This document shows positions 11,001-18,513 of a stretch of DNA of 64,000 nt, one piece after another. Origin of the DNA: JBGTSJ01 sp041940305. Its GTDB lineage: Bacteria > Planctomycetota > Planctomycetia > Planctomycetales > Planctomycetaceae. The first letter of the stretch is position 1; each line of letters opens with the position of its first letter. Where the stretch lies: NCBI GenBank assembly GCA_041940305.1, contig JBGTSJ010000013.1, positions 1 to 64,000 of the forward strand, read 5' to 3'. The notes under the pieces are model-generated. The model worked only from the letters and a program-made list of their open reading frames with translations, searched no databases and had not been told where the DNA came from. A program made the position numbers and the translations under genes.

Positions 11001-14000
11001 AACACGGTGATCGTCGTCGAGCACAATCTCGACGTGCTGAAGACGGCCGACTGGCTCATCGATCTCGGCCCGGAGGGAGGATCCGGCGGCGGTCAGATCG
11101 TCGCCACCGGCACGCCGGAGGAAGTGGCACAGTGTGAACAGTCGCATACGGGACGGGCCCTGCGTGCGACTCTCAAGGGGGCCGCGACTAGCCGCGCCCG
11201 TCAGGAAGCGGTTGGCAAGCGGAATCGATCAACGGACCGCTCCCTCACGGTCGCGGCTAGTAAGGCGCGCGCTGTTCCATCGAGCATCGACCATCGACCA
11301 TCGAACGACGCCATCACCATCCGGGGCGCTGCTCAGCATAACCTGCAGCATATTGACGTCACGATTCCGCGTGACCGGATGAGCGTGTTCTGCGGGCCGA
11401 GCGGGAGTGGGAAGACGTCGCTGGCGATGGATACGCTCTATGCTGAGGGGCAGCGGCGGTATGTGGAGTCGCTGTCAGCGTACGCCAGGCAGTTCCTGGG
11501 GCAGATGCCCAAGCCGCGGGTCGAGCATATCCACGGGCTGTCGCCGGCGATCGCGATCGAGCAGAAGACGGTCGGCAATACGCCCCGTTCGACCGTCGGA
11601 ACGGTCACGGAGATCTACGACTACCTGCGCGTGCTCTTCGCCCGATTGGGGCAGCCTTATTGTCCGGACTGCGGCGAGCCGGTGCAGCGGCAGACGACCG
11701 ACGAGATCGTGGACCGGGTGCTGGCGCTGTCGGAAGGGACGCGGCTGGTGCTGGCCGCGCCGATCGAACCGGCCCCGAACCAGTCGTATGAAGCCCTGTG
11801 GCAGCGGGTCGCCTCGCAGGGCTACATGCGCGTCCGCGTTGACGGCGTGACGCATCTCGTCGAAGAAGTGCCGGAGATTGACCAGAAGCGGAAGCATTCG
11901 GCCGAAGCCGTGGTCGACCGGATCAAAGTGGACCCGAAGTCGCGCGGCCGAATCGCCGATTCCATTGAGACGGCGCTCGACCTGGGGCGCGGGGTGGTGC
12001 ATCTGCTGCACAGCGACGCTGACATGCCGGAGGAGCAGTGGCGCGTCGACCGGCTCAGCCTGCATTACTCCTGCCGCAACTGCCCGGCCGAGTCGCAGCG
12101 GGTGTTCGAGGAGCTGACGCCGCAGCACTTCTCGTTCAACAGCCCGCTGGGATGGTGCCCCGCCTGCGAAGGCCTGGGAACCGAACGCGGCACCAATCTC
12201 GCGACGCTGATCCCGAATCCGAACCTCACCCTTCGCGAGGGAGCCGTCGCCGCGTGGCCCGACCCGGCGGGTAACGCGCTGTTCATGGCGATCCTCGAGG
12301 CCCTGCATGCCGAGGCGGGCCTGCCGCTGGATGTGCCGTATTACCAGCTCGATCCGCGACAGCAGCGGATGGTGTTGTATGGGACGGGGGAGCGGTGGAT
12401 CAGCGTTCAGAGGCCAGAGGTCAGAGGTCAGAGGTCAGACGGGTCGCTGAGCGGGGAGCCGGATGCGAACCTCCGCATTCAGTACAAGGGGCTGTATCCT
12501 GCGATTGAGGAGGCGTCGCACGTCTCGTATTCGGCGCGTCAGCGGCTGATGGACCTGGTCGGCGAGACGGTCTGCTCCGTCTGTCAGGGGGACCGGATCC
12601 GGGATGATGCGGCGGCGGTGCGGTTGGTCACGGGTGAGATGGCGAAACGCAGCGGCGGTCCGCTCCCTGCCGGTCGCGGCTCTTCGGGAGACTCCTATAC
12701 CCTCCCGCAGCTGTGCCGGTTGCCGTTGTCGGAATCGATGGCCGTGCTGCAATCTTTGAAGCTGGGGGCACGCGAAAAGAAGATCGCAGGCGATCTGCTG
12801 CATGAGGCGACGCATCGGCTGTCCTTCCTGATCGACGTCGGCCTGCATTATCTCACGCTCGACCGGACGATGCCCACGCTCTCCGGCGGCGAGTCGCAGC
12901 GCATCCGCCTCGCAGGACAGATCGGCCGGGCCCTCACCGGCGTGCTGTACGTGCTGGATGAACCGACGATCGGGCTGCATCCGAAAGACAATACGCGGCT
13001 CATCGGAGCGCTGACCAAGCTGCGCGATTTGGGGAACACCGTCGTGCTGGTCGAGCACGACCGCGAAGTGATTGAGGCGTCCGACCGGCTGTATGACTTC
13101 GGTCCCGGCGCCGGCCGGTTCGGCGGGACCGTCACCGCGGAAGGCTCTCCCCGCGAGATCGTCACGAATGGAAACGGCTCGTTGACGGGCGCGTACCTGT
13201 CGGGCGCGAAGGGGATCCCGGTGCCGAGCCGGCGGCGGATGCAGCGGACGGAGGACGGCGGGCAGGGGACGGAGGTCAGAGGGCAGAGGTCAGAGGACGG
13301 ACAAGAAGGGGGAGGGGAACCGCGAAAGGGGCGAAAGAAGCGGAAGGGGGGTGCGAAGTCGGGAAGCGAACTCGCGGACGGGAAACGGGACTTGCGGCAG
13401 GGATCTGAGATTTCAGATTTCAGATCTCAGATCTCGGATCATTCGACGACGGTGACTTCGATTTCAGAGCGCTACAACGCGCCCGGCGGCACTTGGCTAG
13501 AGCTCACGGGCTGCAGGCAGCACAACCTGCGCAGCGTCGATCTCCGCATTCCGCTGGGAACGCTGACGTGTATTACGGGCGTCTCCGGGTCGGGGAAGAG
13601 TTCGCTGGTGATGGAGACGCTCGCGCGGGCCGTCGCGCGGAAGATGCGGTTGAGCGGGGAGGCACCGGGGCCGTTCGATGTGCTGCGCGGCGTGGAACAG
13701 CTCAACAAGGTGATCGTCGTCGATCAGCAGCCGCTGGGATCCACACCTGCCTCCAACCCGGCGACGTACACCGGGGTGTTCGACCTGATTCGTGAACTGT
13801 TCGCGCGCGTGCCCGATGCCAAGGTCCGCGGCTATCGCCCCGGGCGGTTCAGTTTCAACCGCGCCGGCGGGCGGTGCGAAGACTGCGAGGGGATGGGGCA
13901 GAAGAAGATCGAGATGCACTTCCTCCCTGATGTGTGGGTGGAGTGTACGACCTGCCGGGGGAAGCGGTTCAACCAGGAGACGCTGGCGGTCAAGTTCCGC

Positions 14001-15614
14001 GGGCGGTCGATCGCCGACGTGCTCGAAATGTCGATCGGCGACGCACTGCAGCTGTTCGAGAACATCCCGGCGATTCGGGCTCACCTCGCTACGCTCTGCG
14101 CCATCGGGCTCGATTACCTCACGCTCGGCCAGTCCGCACCGACGCTCTCCGGGGGCGAAGCGCAGCGGGTGAAGCTCGCGGCCGAACTCGCTCGGCCCCA
14201 CGGCGGTAAGACGCTCTATCTGCTCGATGAGCCGACCACCGGCCTGCACTTCGACGACATCGCCAAGCTGCTCAAGGTGCTCAACAGCCTCGTCGAGCAG
14301 GGGAACACCGTCGTGATCGTCGAGCATAACCTCGATGTGATCAAGACGGCGGACTGGATCGTGGACCTCGGTCCCGAAGCCGGCGCGGAAGGGGGGTACA
14401 TTGTTGCGGAGGGGACGCCGGAGGATGTGGTGGCGGAAGCGGAGAGGTCGGAGGCCGGAGGTCGGAGGACAGAGGTCAGAGGTCAGAGGTCAGAAGTCGG
14501 CGGCGGCGATGAACTTGGCCGTTTATCGGGGAGCCAGCGACGATCCTTCCGCTCTTACACCGGTGAACTGCTGAAGCCGATCCTGGAGAGTGATCCTCGC
14601 GGGGAGATTGAGACGTTCAGTGCCGAAGAGGCCGCGAAGAAGCGCAAGGGGGACCTGGATCTGCGGCAGGTGGGCAAGGACGCAGCTGCGCCTTGGCAGG
14701 TGGACGGACGGAAGTGGCATACGGTTGATCGCCTCTCCCACAGCGGCCGGGCGGTGCGCTGGGAGGGGGATGCACTGGCGGTGGTGATTGATGCGCTGGC
14801 CGAGTGCGAAGACCTGTCGGCACCGAACTGGAACCATCGCAGCATTGTGGAGGTGATGTCGGCCGAGAAGAGCGGCGGCTGGTTTCTGCATGCCCAGACC
14901 GGCGACGAGTGGCTGCTCACGCTCAAGTTCCGCGTGAAGAAGGGGACGTTCGACGAGGACGCACTGTCCCGCAAGTTGAATCTGCCGTCGCTCGATGAAC
15001 TCGACGAACTGCCGGTCTACGGCCGCGGGGCGCGGGTCAAGGTGAAGAATCTGAAGGGGCCGTACCAGGAGGTGACGATCAACGTCCACTGGCGGCGGGA
15101 GGTGGAGACGCCGGAGTTCGCCGACTTCCTGCAGACGGCCATCCGCGGGTACTGCAAGCAGATCGAAACCGCGTCGATCAAGCCGGACGACGTGACCCCC
15201 TGGAAGGTGCTCGGCCGCAAGTGGCATCTCTCGCGGAAGGGATTCCCATCGAACAAGCGGGTGGCGTGGGACCTGGAGGTGCTGGACGAACTGGTGCAGA
15301 CGCTCGAAGCCGCGTGCCCGGAGGGACGCTTCGACTGGACGAATAAGCAGGTCGTGTACGTGTTCCCCAACGGGGCCGAACAGCCCTGGGCCGAGTTGCA
15401 CACCAAGCGGCGGTCCGGTGTGGACCTGACGTTGCTGAGTGAACCGGGGAAGGTCGCGCTGGGACGGATCGCGGCCTTTGGAGCGGAGCGGGAGATTGCG
15501 CCGCATCGCACCGGGCGCGAGGCCGTGAAGATTCGGGTCGACTCGCTGGATCAGGTCCGGTCCGCGGGCTTGCGCCAATTCCTGCGGGAGTCCGCAGAGG
15601 GGGCGGGAGCATAG
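8097..15614 (+). CDS. uvrA: Double-length UvrA (two fused UvrA units plus C-terminal extension)
   Basis: UvrA is the damage-recognition ATPase of UvrABC nucleotide excision repair. This 2505-aa chain holds two full UvrA copies. Copy 1 is about residues 1-1000, with Walker A GVSGSGKSS at 33 and about 728, zinc cysteines in CVKCGG, CPSCG...CPDC and CEACEG...CAVCEG, and signatures LSGGESQRIRLAGQIG and LSGGEAQRVKLARELG. Copy 2 is about 1070-2120, with Walker A GPSGSGKTS at about 1100 and GVSGSGKSS at about 1828 and its own zinc sites and signatures. All four nucleotide-binding sites look intact, so one chain mimics the usual UvrA dimer. Residues 2160-2505 are an extension with two similar units (PWQVDGRKWH and PWKVLGRKWH). 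Linkers carry in-frame heptamer repeats and palindromic elements. Start choice: the first ATG, with GGAAG 12 bases upstream. Confidence 0.95.
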   Translation: MAASDIVIRGAREHNLRDVDLVLPRNKLIVMTGVSGSGKSSLAFDTLYAEGQRRYVESLSTYARQFLGQMPKPEVDTITGLAPSISIQQKATSRNPRSTVGTITEIYDYLRVLYARVGQGHCVKCGGSITAQSTDQILESIAALPDGTRFQVLAPLVQQQKGEFRDLFADLLKQGFLRARVDGEIVSLSDDLQLKKHFKHTIEVVIDRLVAGPGVRSRLAEAVETALRLSGGTLLVSSEARGGESTGRESEGTRGQRSEVRGQRSESGSQGFDEPRESPVSAHTPTERMYSAKYACPSCGISYEPPSPQLFSFNSPLGMCPDCTGLGMRHEFLIERLVPDGSKSLAKGAIELLGRLREVGRWRRHLIQGAARAIEQDCGLPEDSFLKTPWDELPDEARRMFLHGMGERHITFAWRHSGGTWKHGGKWAGFVNDLLDDYRKARNPMRRRQLEKYMETVRCSSCGGARLNSQARNVRLTSSVDGTSTSRARQEAVGKRRAKRGRSLPVAALEPTSLSLPEICALPVTEAARFFESLVLDDTQRVIAEEALKEIRGRIGFLLRCGLDYLSLERSAPTLSGGESQRIRLAGQIGCGLVGVVYILDEPSIGLHPRDNTMLLDSLCELRDMGNTVIVVEHDEETMRAADHIVDFGPGPGVRGGEVVVEGDVDTILESERSVTGAFLSGRREIPVPKQRRPRGKDVLKVVGARHNNLQSVDVEFPLGQFICVTGVSGSGKSSLVNDILWEVLNRDVNGGIGNPGTHTRVNGLTKVDKAIDIDQSPIGRTPRSNPATYVKLFDEIRTLYTQLPQSKMRGYKPGRFSFNVPGGRCEACEGHGATKLEMDFLADIWVPCAVCEGRRFNHETLEVKYKDKSIAEVLDMDVQEALEHFRNHPKIAKLLQTLHDVGLDYMKLGQPSPTLSGGEAQRVKLARELGKRSTGKTVYLLDEPTTGLHFADVDMLLKVLHGFADAGNTVIVVEHNLDVLKTADWLIDLGPEGGSGGGQIVATGTPEEVAQCEQSHTGRALRATLKGAATSRARQEAVGKRNRSTDRSLTVAASKARAVPSSIDHRPSNDAITIRGAAQHNLQHIDVTIPRDRMSVFCGPSGSGKTSLAMDTLYAEGQRRYVESLSAYARQFLGQMPKPRVEHIHGLSPAIAIEQKTVGNTPRSTVGTVTEIYDYLRVLFARLGQPYCPDCGEPVQRQTTDEIVDRVLALSEGTRLVLAAPIEPAPNQSYEALWQRVASQGYMRVRVDGVTHLVEEVPEIDQKRKHSAEAVVDRIKVDPKSRGRIADSIETALDLGRGVVHLLHSDADMPEEQWRVDRLSLHYSCRNCPAESQRVFEELTPQHFSFNSPLGWCPACEGLGTERGTNLATLIPNPNLTLREGAVAAWPDPAGNALFMAILEALHAEAGLPLDVPYYQLDPRQQRMVLYGTGERWISVQRPEVRGQRSDGSLSGEPDANLRIQYKGLYPAIEEASHVSYSARQRLMDLVGETVCSVCQGDRIRDDAAAVRLVTGEMAKRSGGPLPAGRGSSGDSYTLPQLCRLPLSESMAVLQSLKLGAREKKIAGDLLHEATHRLSFLIDVGLHYLTLDRTMPTLSGGESQRIRLAGQIGRALTGVLYVLDEPTIGLHPKDNTRLIGALTKLRDLGNTVVLVEHDREVIEASDRLYDFGPGAGRFGGTVTAEGSPREIVTNGNGSLTGAYLSGAKGIPVPSRRRMQRTEDGGQGTEVRGQRSEDGQEGGGEPRKGRKKRKGGAKSGSELADGKRDLRQGSEISDFRSQISDHSTTVTSISERYNAPGGTWLELTGCRQHNLRSVDLRIPLGTLTCITGVSGSGKSSLVMETLARAVARKMRLSGEAPGPFDVLRGVEQLNKVIVVDQQPLGSTPASNPATYTGVFDLIRELFARVPDAKVRGYRPGRFSFNRAGGRCEDCEGMGQKKIEMHFLPDVWVECTTCRGKRFNQETLAVKFRGRSIADVLEMSIGDALQLFENIPAIRAHLATLCAIGLDYLTLGQSAPTLSGGEAQRVKLAAELARPHGGKTLYLLDEPTTGLHFDDIAKLLKVLNSLVEQGNTVVIVEHNLDVIKTADWIVDLGPEAGAEGGYIVAEGTPEDVVAEAERSEAGGRRTEVRGQRSEVGGGDELGRLSGSQRRSFRSYTGELLKPILESDPRGEIETFSAEEAAKKRKGDLDLRQVGKDAAAPWQVDGRKWHTVDRLSHSGRAVRWEGDALAVVIDALAECEDLSAPNWNHRSIVEVMSAEKSGGWFLHAQTGDEWLLTLKFRVKKGTFDEDALSRKLNLPSLDELDELPVYGRGARVKVKNLKGPYQEVTINVHWRREVETPEFADFLQTAIRGYCKQIETASIKPDDVTPWKVLGRKWHLSRKGFPSNKRVAWDLEVLDELVQTLEAACPEGRFDWTNKQVVYVFPNGAEQPWAELHTKRRSGVDLTLLSEPGKVALGRIAAFGAEREIAPHRTGREAVKIRVDSLDQVRSAGLRQFLRESAEGAGA
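8856..8890. repeat. Heptanucleotide tandem repeat AGAGGTC, 5 perfect units, inside uvrA
   Basis: Five exact copies of AGAGGTC lie in frame in the insertion between the copy-1 ATPase core and its zinc region. Translated, three units (21 bp) give the 7-residue phrase RGQRSEV. The reverse complement of this family forms the block at 20801-20891. Confidence 0.95.
9552..9620. repeat. Palindromic (REP-like) element within uvrA, copy 1
   Basis: A 22-base left arm at 9552-9573 (begins AGCCGCGCCCGTCAGG) and a right arm at 9599-9620 (ends CCGGTCGCGGCT) form an imperfect hairpin with three mismatches. The element starts within a CTAG and is read in frame as a basic peptide, TSRARQEAVGKRRAKRG. A near-identical element occurs at 11190-11258. 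Confidence 0.85.
11190..11258. repeat. Palindromic (REP-like) element within uvrA, copy 2
   Basis: Its left arm 11190-11211 is identical to copy 1; the right arm 11237-11258 differs by a few bases (CCGCTCCCTCACGGTCGCGG). Both ends carry CTAG, giving ACTAG...CTAGT termini. It lies in the linker joining the two UvrA units and is translated as TSRARQEAVGKRNRSTDRS. Confidence 0.85.
11286..11306. repeat. Heptanucleotide run ATCGACC, 3 units, inside uvrA
   Basis: Units ATCGACC, ATCGACC and ATCGAAC sit directly after palindromic element copy 2, in the linker between the two UvrA units. Confidence 0.75.
12409..12436. repeat. Heptanucleotide repeat AGAGGTC, 4 units, inside uvrA
   Basis: Units are AGAGGCC then three AGAGGTC, in frame in an insertion of the second UvrA unit (peptide RPEVRGQRSDG). 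Confidence 0.9.
12660..12681. repeat. Solo right arm of the uvrA palindromic element
   Basis: These 22 bases match the right arm of the element at 9599-9620 exactly (CCGCTCCCTGCC followed by GGTCGCGGCT). No intact left arm precedes it, so it is a truncated or half element, again in an insertion of uvrA. Confidence 0.7.
13271..13298. repeat. Degenerate heptanucleotide repeat (AGAGGTC family), 4 units, inside uvrA
   Basis: Units GGAGGTC, AGAGGGC, AGAGGTC, AGAGGAC lie in the lysine-rich linker before the fourth nucleotide-binding domain. Confidence 0.85.
13403..13440. repeat. Heptanucleotide repeat ATTTCAG/ATCTCAG, 5 units, inside uvrA
   Basis: Units ATCTGAG, ATTTCAG, ATTTCAG, ATCTCAG, ATCTCGG are translated as part of the phrase SEISDFRSQISDHS. 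The same family recurs at 20734-20775 between fliP and flhA. Confidence 0.9.
14443..14498. repeat. Heptanucleotide repeat AGAGGTC family, 8 units, inside uvrA
   Basis: Eight contiguous 7-base units (AGAGGTC, GGAGGCC, GGAGGTC, GGAGGAC, three AGAGGTC, AGAAGTC) form the linker between the second UvrA unit and the C-terminal extension. Confidence 0.9.
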
Positions 15615-15616
15615 CG

Positions 15617-15635
15617 CTGACGTCGGCGACGTCAG
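15617..15635. terminator. Perfect hairpin between convergent genes
   Basis: CTGACGTC, loop GGC, GACGTCAG: a perfect 8-bp inverted repeat placed 3 bases after the uvrA stop and covering the stop codon of the convergent lipoprotein gene. No U-tract follows, so it may be a bidirectional pause or terminator. Confidence 0.5.
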
Positions 15636-16462
15636 TAGGGATGCTGTCCCGCAGCCCGCTGAATGCCGTGAGGTGAAGCCATCATCCCTTTGTGGGCTGC
15701 GCGTTTCGAGCGCCAGAAGTTGGCCCAGCGTTCGCGCCCTGGCGCCGGCCGGATCGGTGTGAGTGCGAGGGCATGGGCGATCTGTGCGGCGACGTGCTGT
15801 GAGAAGTACCGCGGGCTGCAGGTGGCGACCGATGCGGAAGCGAGGATCACTTCGTCGGCCGGATTGCCGACGACGCAGTCGCCGTTGCTGAACGGAATGT
15901 CCTCATCGGCATAGCGGAGCGTGTCGATGCGGGCCAGCGTGGTGCGATCCCAGACACTGACGACTTCGATCGAGAGCCCCAGTTGTAAGGGCGGGTAGGG
16001 ATTGTAGGTGGAGACGGTCGTGTACACGAAGGCGTCGGCCTGCATCTGCCGGGCCAGCTCCAGCAGTTCGTCTTCGGTCGGAGCCCGCACGCCGGGGGGG
16101 CCGCACTCGGGGCAGGAGACGGGGGGAGGGAGCAAGACGTCAAAGGGGCCGACGGTCTGCAGCTCGCTCAGCAGCGCGTCGGAAACGATCGTCGCGGCGA
16201 CGGGATCGGATTCCAGTCCGGTGACGGGCAGAAAGAGCAGCCGGCGGCAGGTCGTCGGGTCGTAGCCCGGCGAAAGCTCCACGCGATACGGGCGTGGCGC
16301 CGGAGTCGGCGGAAGGACGCATCCGGCGAGCAGCACCGTCATCGCAGCGGCGGCCAGCATTCCCGAAAGTGATTTCAGCTCGCGCGCGGCCGCCCCCCGC
16401 ACCGCGCGCGAGCGTTGATTCCTGTGATCGATGCTTCGGTCGTTGATGCGTTCCCGGCTCAT
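15632..16462 (-). CDS. Lipoprotein of unknown function, end of flagellar gene string
   Basis: The product is 276 aa with a lipoprotein signal ending in LLAGC (cysteine near residue 48). Beyond it lies a soluble domain (PYRVELSPGYDPTTCRRLLF, LEVVSVWDRTTLARID-like strands) that recalls curli/CsgG-type or GNA1162-type periplasmic lipoproteins; this likeness is weak. The start at 16462 is supported by the ATGA overlap with the stop of the upstream lipoprotein gene, which implies translational coupling; the frame extends further upstream with low-complexity sequence only. Location next to fliA and flhA suggests an envelope protein used by the flagellum or its control, by context only. Confidence 0.7.
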   Translation of the reverse strand: MSRERINDRSIDHRNQRSRAVRGAAARELKSLSGMLAAAAMTVLLAGCVLPPTPAPRPYRVELSPGYDPTTCRRLLFLPVTGLESDPVAATIVSDALLSELQTVGPFDVLLPPPVSCPECGPPGVRAPTEDELLELARQMQADAFVYTTVSTYNPYPPLQLGLSIEVVSVWDRTTLARIDTLRYADEDIPFSNGDCVVGNPADEVILASASVATCSPRYFSQHVAAQIAHALALTPIRPAPGRERWANFWRSKRAAHKGMMASPHGIQRAAGQHPY

Positions 16463-17136
16463 TGGCGCGTGCCTCCGCGCAAATCGGGCTGGGCGGCCAC
16501 GTCCGGCGGAATGGTTGGGACCGTCGGCCTGAAGTCGAAGTCGCCCGCTTCGGCTCCGAGAATCTGCCGCAGCGTCTCGTTCACCTGGTCGAGCATCTGC
16601 AGATCGGCCGCCTGCTGCTCCCGCAGCGCGACCCGCACCTGCGCCAGTTCCCGCCGCCACGCGTCCATTTCCGACGCGAGCGACTCGGCGGCTTCCCGTG
16701 CGGCGGCGGATTCCCTTCGGGCCGACTGCAGGTCCGCCTCCTGCGACCTCAATTCCTGCTCCAGATCATCAATGCGGATGCGGAGGTCCTCCAGCAGCTG
16801 CTGCGTTTCGAGATCCGGTTCCGGATCGGCGGGAGGGGCCGGAGGCGGGAGCACAGGCGCCGGCACCGAGGCGGGCGCCGACGAGACAACCGGGCCGGGT
16901 GGAGCGGGGAACGGTTGGGACTGTCGCGGCGACATCGGGTGCATCGCCTGCTCGTAAACAACCGGAGGCGCCGCTGCGACCGTCGTCGGGGCCATCCACG
17001 TTGGCGGCAGCAGCGACGTATTCGGATCGCGCGCCAGAGACGTGCAGCCTGCCAGCCAGACCGCGGCCAGTACGACCGGCGCGGCGCATGGCGGCAGCAG
17101 GCGGGTTGAGCGACTTGAGTCGTGACGTGGCATCAT
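16459..17136 (-). CDS. Coiled-coil lipoprotein of unknown function
   Basis: The 225-aa product begins at one of two consecutive ATGs (17136 or 17133) and carries a lipobox AVWLAGC near residue 32. A proline/alanine-rich spacer (about 40-105) is followed by a long predicted coiled coil (about 110-190, heptads of L, A, E, R such as LLEDLRIRIDDLEQELRSQE). The C-terminus is a short proline-rich tail. It could span the periplasm as a rod. It overlaps the next lipoprotein gene by 4 bases, so the two are probably made together. No family is recognised. Confidence 0.7.
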   Translation of the reverse strand: MMPRHDSSRSTRLLPPCAAPVVLAAVWLAGCTSLARDPNTSLLPPTWMAPTTVAAAPPVVYEQAMHPMSPRQSQPFPAPPGPVVSSAPASVPAPVLPPPAPPADPEPDLETQQLLEDLRIRIDDLEQELRSQEADLQSARRESAAAREAAESLASEMDAWRRELAQVRVALREQQAADLQMLDQVNETLRQILGAEAGDFDFRPTVPTIPPDVAAQPDLRGGTRQ

Positions 17137-17162
17137 GGCGACGCTTTCTGCCGGGACTGCAA

Positions 17163-17387
17163 CTAGGCTGCGGCGGAGTTGTAATCGCAGTCGAGAACCA
17201 GCGTCTCGCCGCAGCTGCAGGTGATGCGGATGGAGCGGACGACGTCCCCGTCGCGGACAAGCTCGACCTGCGGCTCGCGCGTGCTGCCGGCGAACGTCCC
17301 CACGGGCACGCATTTCTCGGCGATATGCACGCGCCGTCGGGGGATCATCGCGGCGGGGGGACGGGGTGTGGTGCTTTCTGCGAGCAT
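17163..17387 (-). CDS. Small cysteine-containing protein, unknown function
   Basis: The product is 74 aa, with a hydrophilic N-terminus and a compact C-terminal core containing ITCSCGETLVLDCDYN, a C-x-C-x8-C arrangement that could bind metal. It lies between the sigma factor and the lipoproteins on the same strand with short gaps, so it is likely cotranscribed. An alternative start is the ATG at 17348; neither start has a good ribosome site. I do not recognise a family. Confidence 0.6.
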   Translation of the reverse strand: MLAESTTPRPPAAMIPRRRVHIAEKCVPVGTFAGSTREPQVELVRDGDVVRSIRITCSCGETLVLDCDYNSAAA

Positions 17388-17446
17388 GCGTGGTTGGCGG
17401 AATGAGTGTGTTGAGATGGATGGACTAACTAAGGACGTATGTTGGC

Positions 17447-18262
17447 CTAGAACACGTCAGCAGCCTGGTCGACGAGTTGCCGGAGGCGGTTCTCCGCACG
17501 GGTCAGGATGCGGGAGATGCGGGATTCGGACAGGCCGAGTGCTTCGCCGATCTCGCGGAGCCGGAGGTCTTCAAGGTAGTAGAGAGTGACAACGAGGCGC
17601 TCGCGCTCCGGGAGTTGCTCAATGGCGTCGGCGAGACGTCCCTTGGCCTCTTCGATCTCGGCTGCGGCGCCGGCGTGATGCTCGCCGTCGGTGCGATCGG
17701 CCAGGTGGAGGGAGAGGTCTTCGTTCCAGGGTTCGGTGCGCGTGATGCTGGCGGCTTCGAGGCACTCTTCGACTTCGGTCGTCGTCAGCCCGGTGAAATG
17801 GGCAACGGCCTGCGAGGTCGCGGGACCGTCGATGCGGAGATACGCCTGCTTCACTTTGGCGAGCCGTTTGAGCATGCGCTGCGGGAGCGGGCAGTTGCGG
17901 CGGAGTTCGTCGAGGATGGCGCCGCGGATGCGGACACGTGCGAACGCGCCGAACTCGACGCCGCGCGCGGGGTCGAACTGACCGGCGGCTTCGACGAGTC
18001 CAAGGACGCCGGCGGATTCGAGGTTCTGGCGATCGACGCTGCCAGGGAGGCGCGCGGCGACCTTGCCGAGGATGTGGCGGACATCCGGCAGATGGTCGAG
18101 GATCAGTCGCTCGCGTTCATCGCGGGCGGCGACCTGTCGGTATGTTTTGAGTCCGGCTTCCATGCCGCGTGAGTTGACTCGTGGTTTCGGTGCGGTCGTG
18201 CGATGGCCTTCCGAGGCCGTGGAGCGAATGGATGCAGAGTTGACGTGGGGTGGCGCCGTCAT
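17447..18262 (-). CDS. fliA: FliA/WhiG-type alternative sigma factor (sigma-28 family)
   Basis: The 271-aa product has region 2 (ILGKVAARLPGSVDRQNLES, then GLVEAAGQFDPARGVEFGAF and ARVRIRGAILDELRR), region 3 (RMLKRLAKVKQAYLRI...) and region 4 with a helix-turn-helix (LREIGEALGLSESRISRILT). This order and the ARVRIRGAILDELR motif are typical of flagellar/sporulation sigma factors that read late flagellar promoters. The start at 18262 is preferred because it overlaps the upstream stop as ATGA; an internal ATG at 18163 would give 238 aa, closer to the usual family length, so the first 33 residues are uncertain. FlgM is not in the window. Confidence 0.88.
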   Translation of the reverse strand: MTAPPHVNSASIRSTASEGHRTTAPKPRVNSRGMEAGLKTYRQVAARDERERLILDHLPDVRHILGKVAARLPGSVDRQNLESAGVLGLVEAAGQFDPARGVEFGAFARVRIRGAILDELRRNCPLPQRMLKRLAKVKQAYLRIDGPATSQAVAHFTGLTTTEVEECLEAASITRTEPWNEDLSLHLADRTDGEHHAGAAAEIEEAKGRLADAIEQLPERERLVVTLYYLEDLRLREIGEALGLSESRISRILTRAENRLRQLVDQAADVF

Positions 18263-18453
18263 TCCTCGGTCGGGAGGTGACCGATCACGCTGGTGACAAA
18301 CGAGACGATCACGCCGACTGCCACACCGGCAATCACGGCCCGCAGCAGGATGACGTCAGGATCAAGCTCCCGCGCCATGCCGACGGTGATGGCCCCGCAC
18401 GCGGCCAGCAGTCCGCACAGTCGGCCCCAGGGTTGGCGAGTTTTCTGTTCCAT
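18259..18453 (-). CDS. Small membrane protein coupled to fliA
   Basis: The product is 64 aa with two hydrophobic helices (GRLCGLLAACGAITVGMA and AVIAGVAVGVIVSFVTSVIG). Its stop codon overlaps the fliA start by ATGA, and it follows flhA by 60 bases, so it belongs to the flagellar operon. In other bacteria the flhA-fliA interval holds flhF and flhG; neither is here. Function unknown. Confidence 0.65.
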   Translation of the reverse strand: MEQKTRQPWGRLCGLLAACGAITVGMARELDPDVILLRAVIAGVAVGVIVSFVTSVIGHLPTEE

Positions 18454-18513
18454 GGTGGGGTCTTCAGACGGGTGTGGATCGAATGAGATGCGGGATCAGT
18501 CGAGATGGCAGCG

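Noticed and set aside
8928..11147. 739-aa minus-strand open frame opposite uvrA
   Set aside because: Antisense to strongly conserved UvrA motifs; Arg/His/Pro/Leu-rich shadow.
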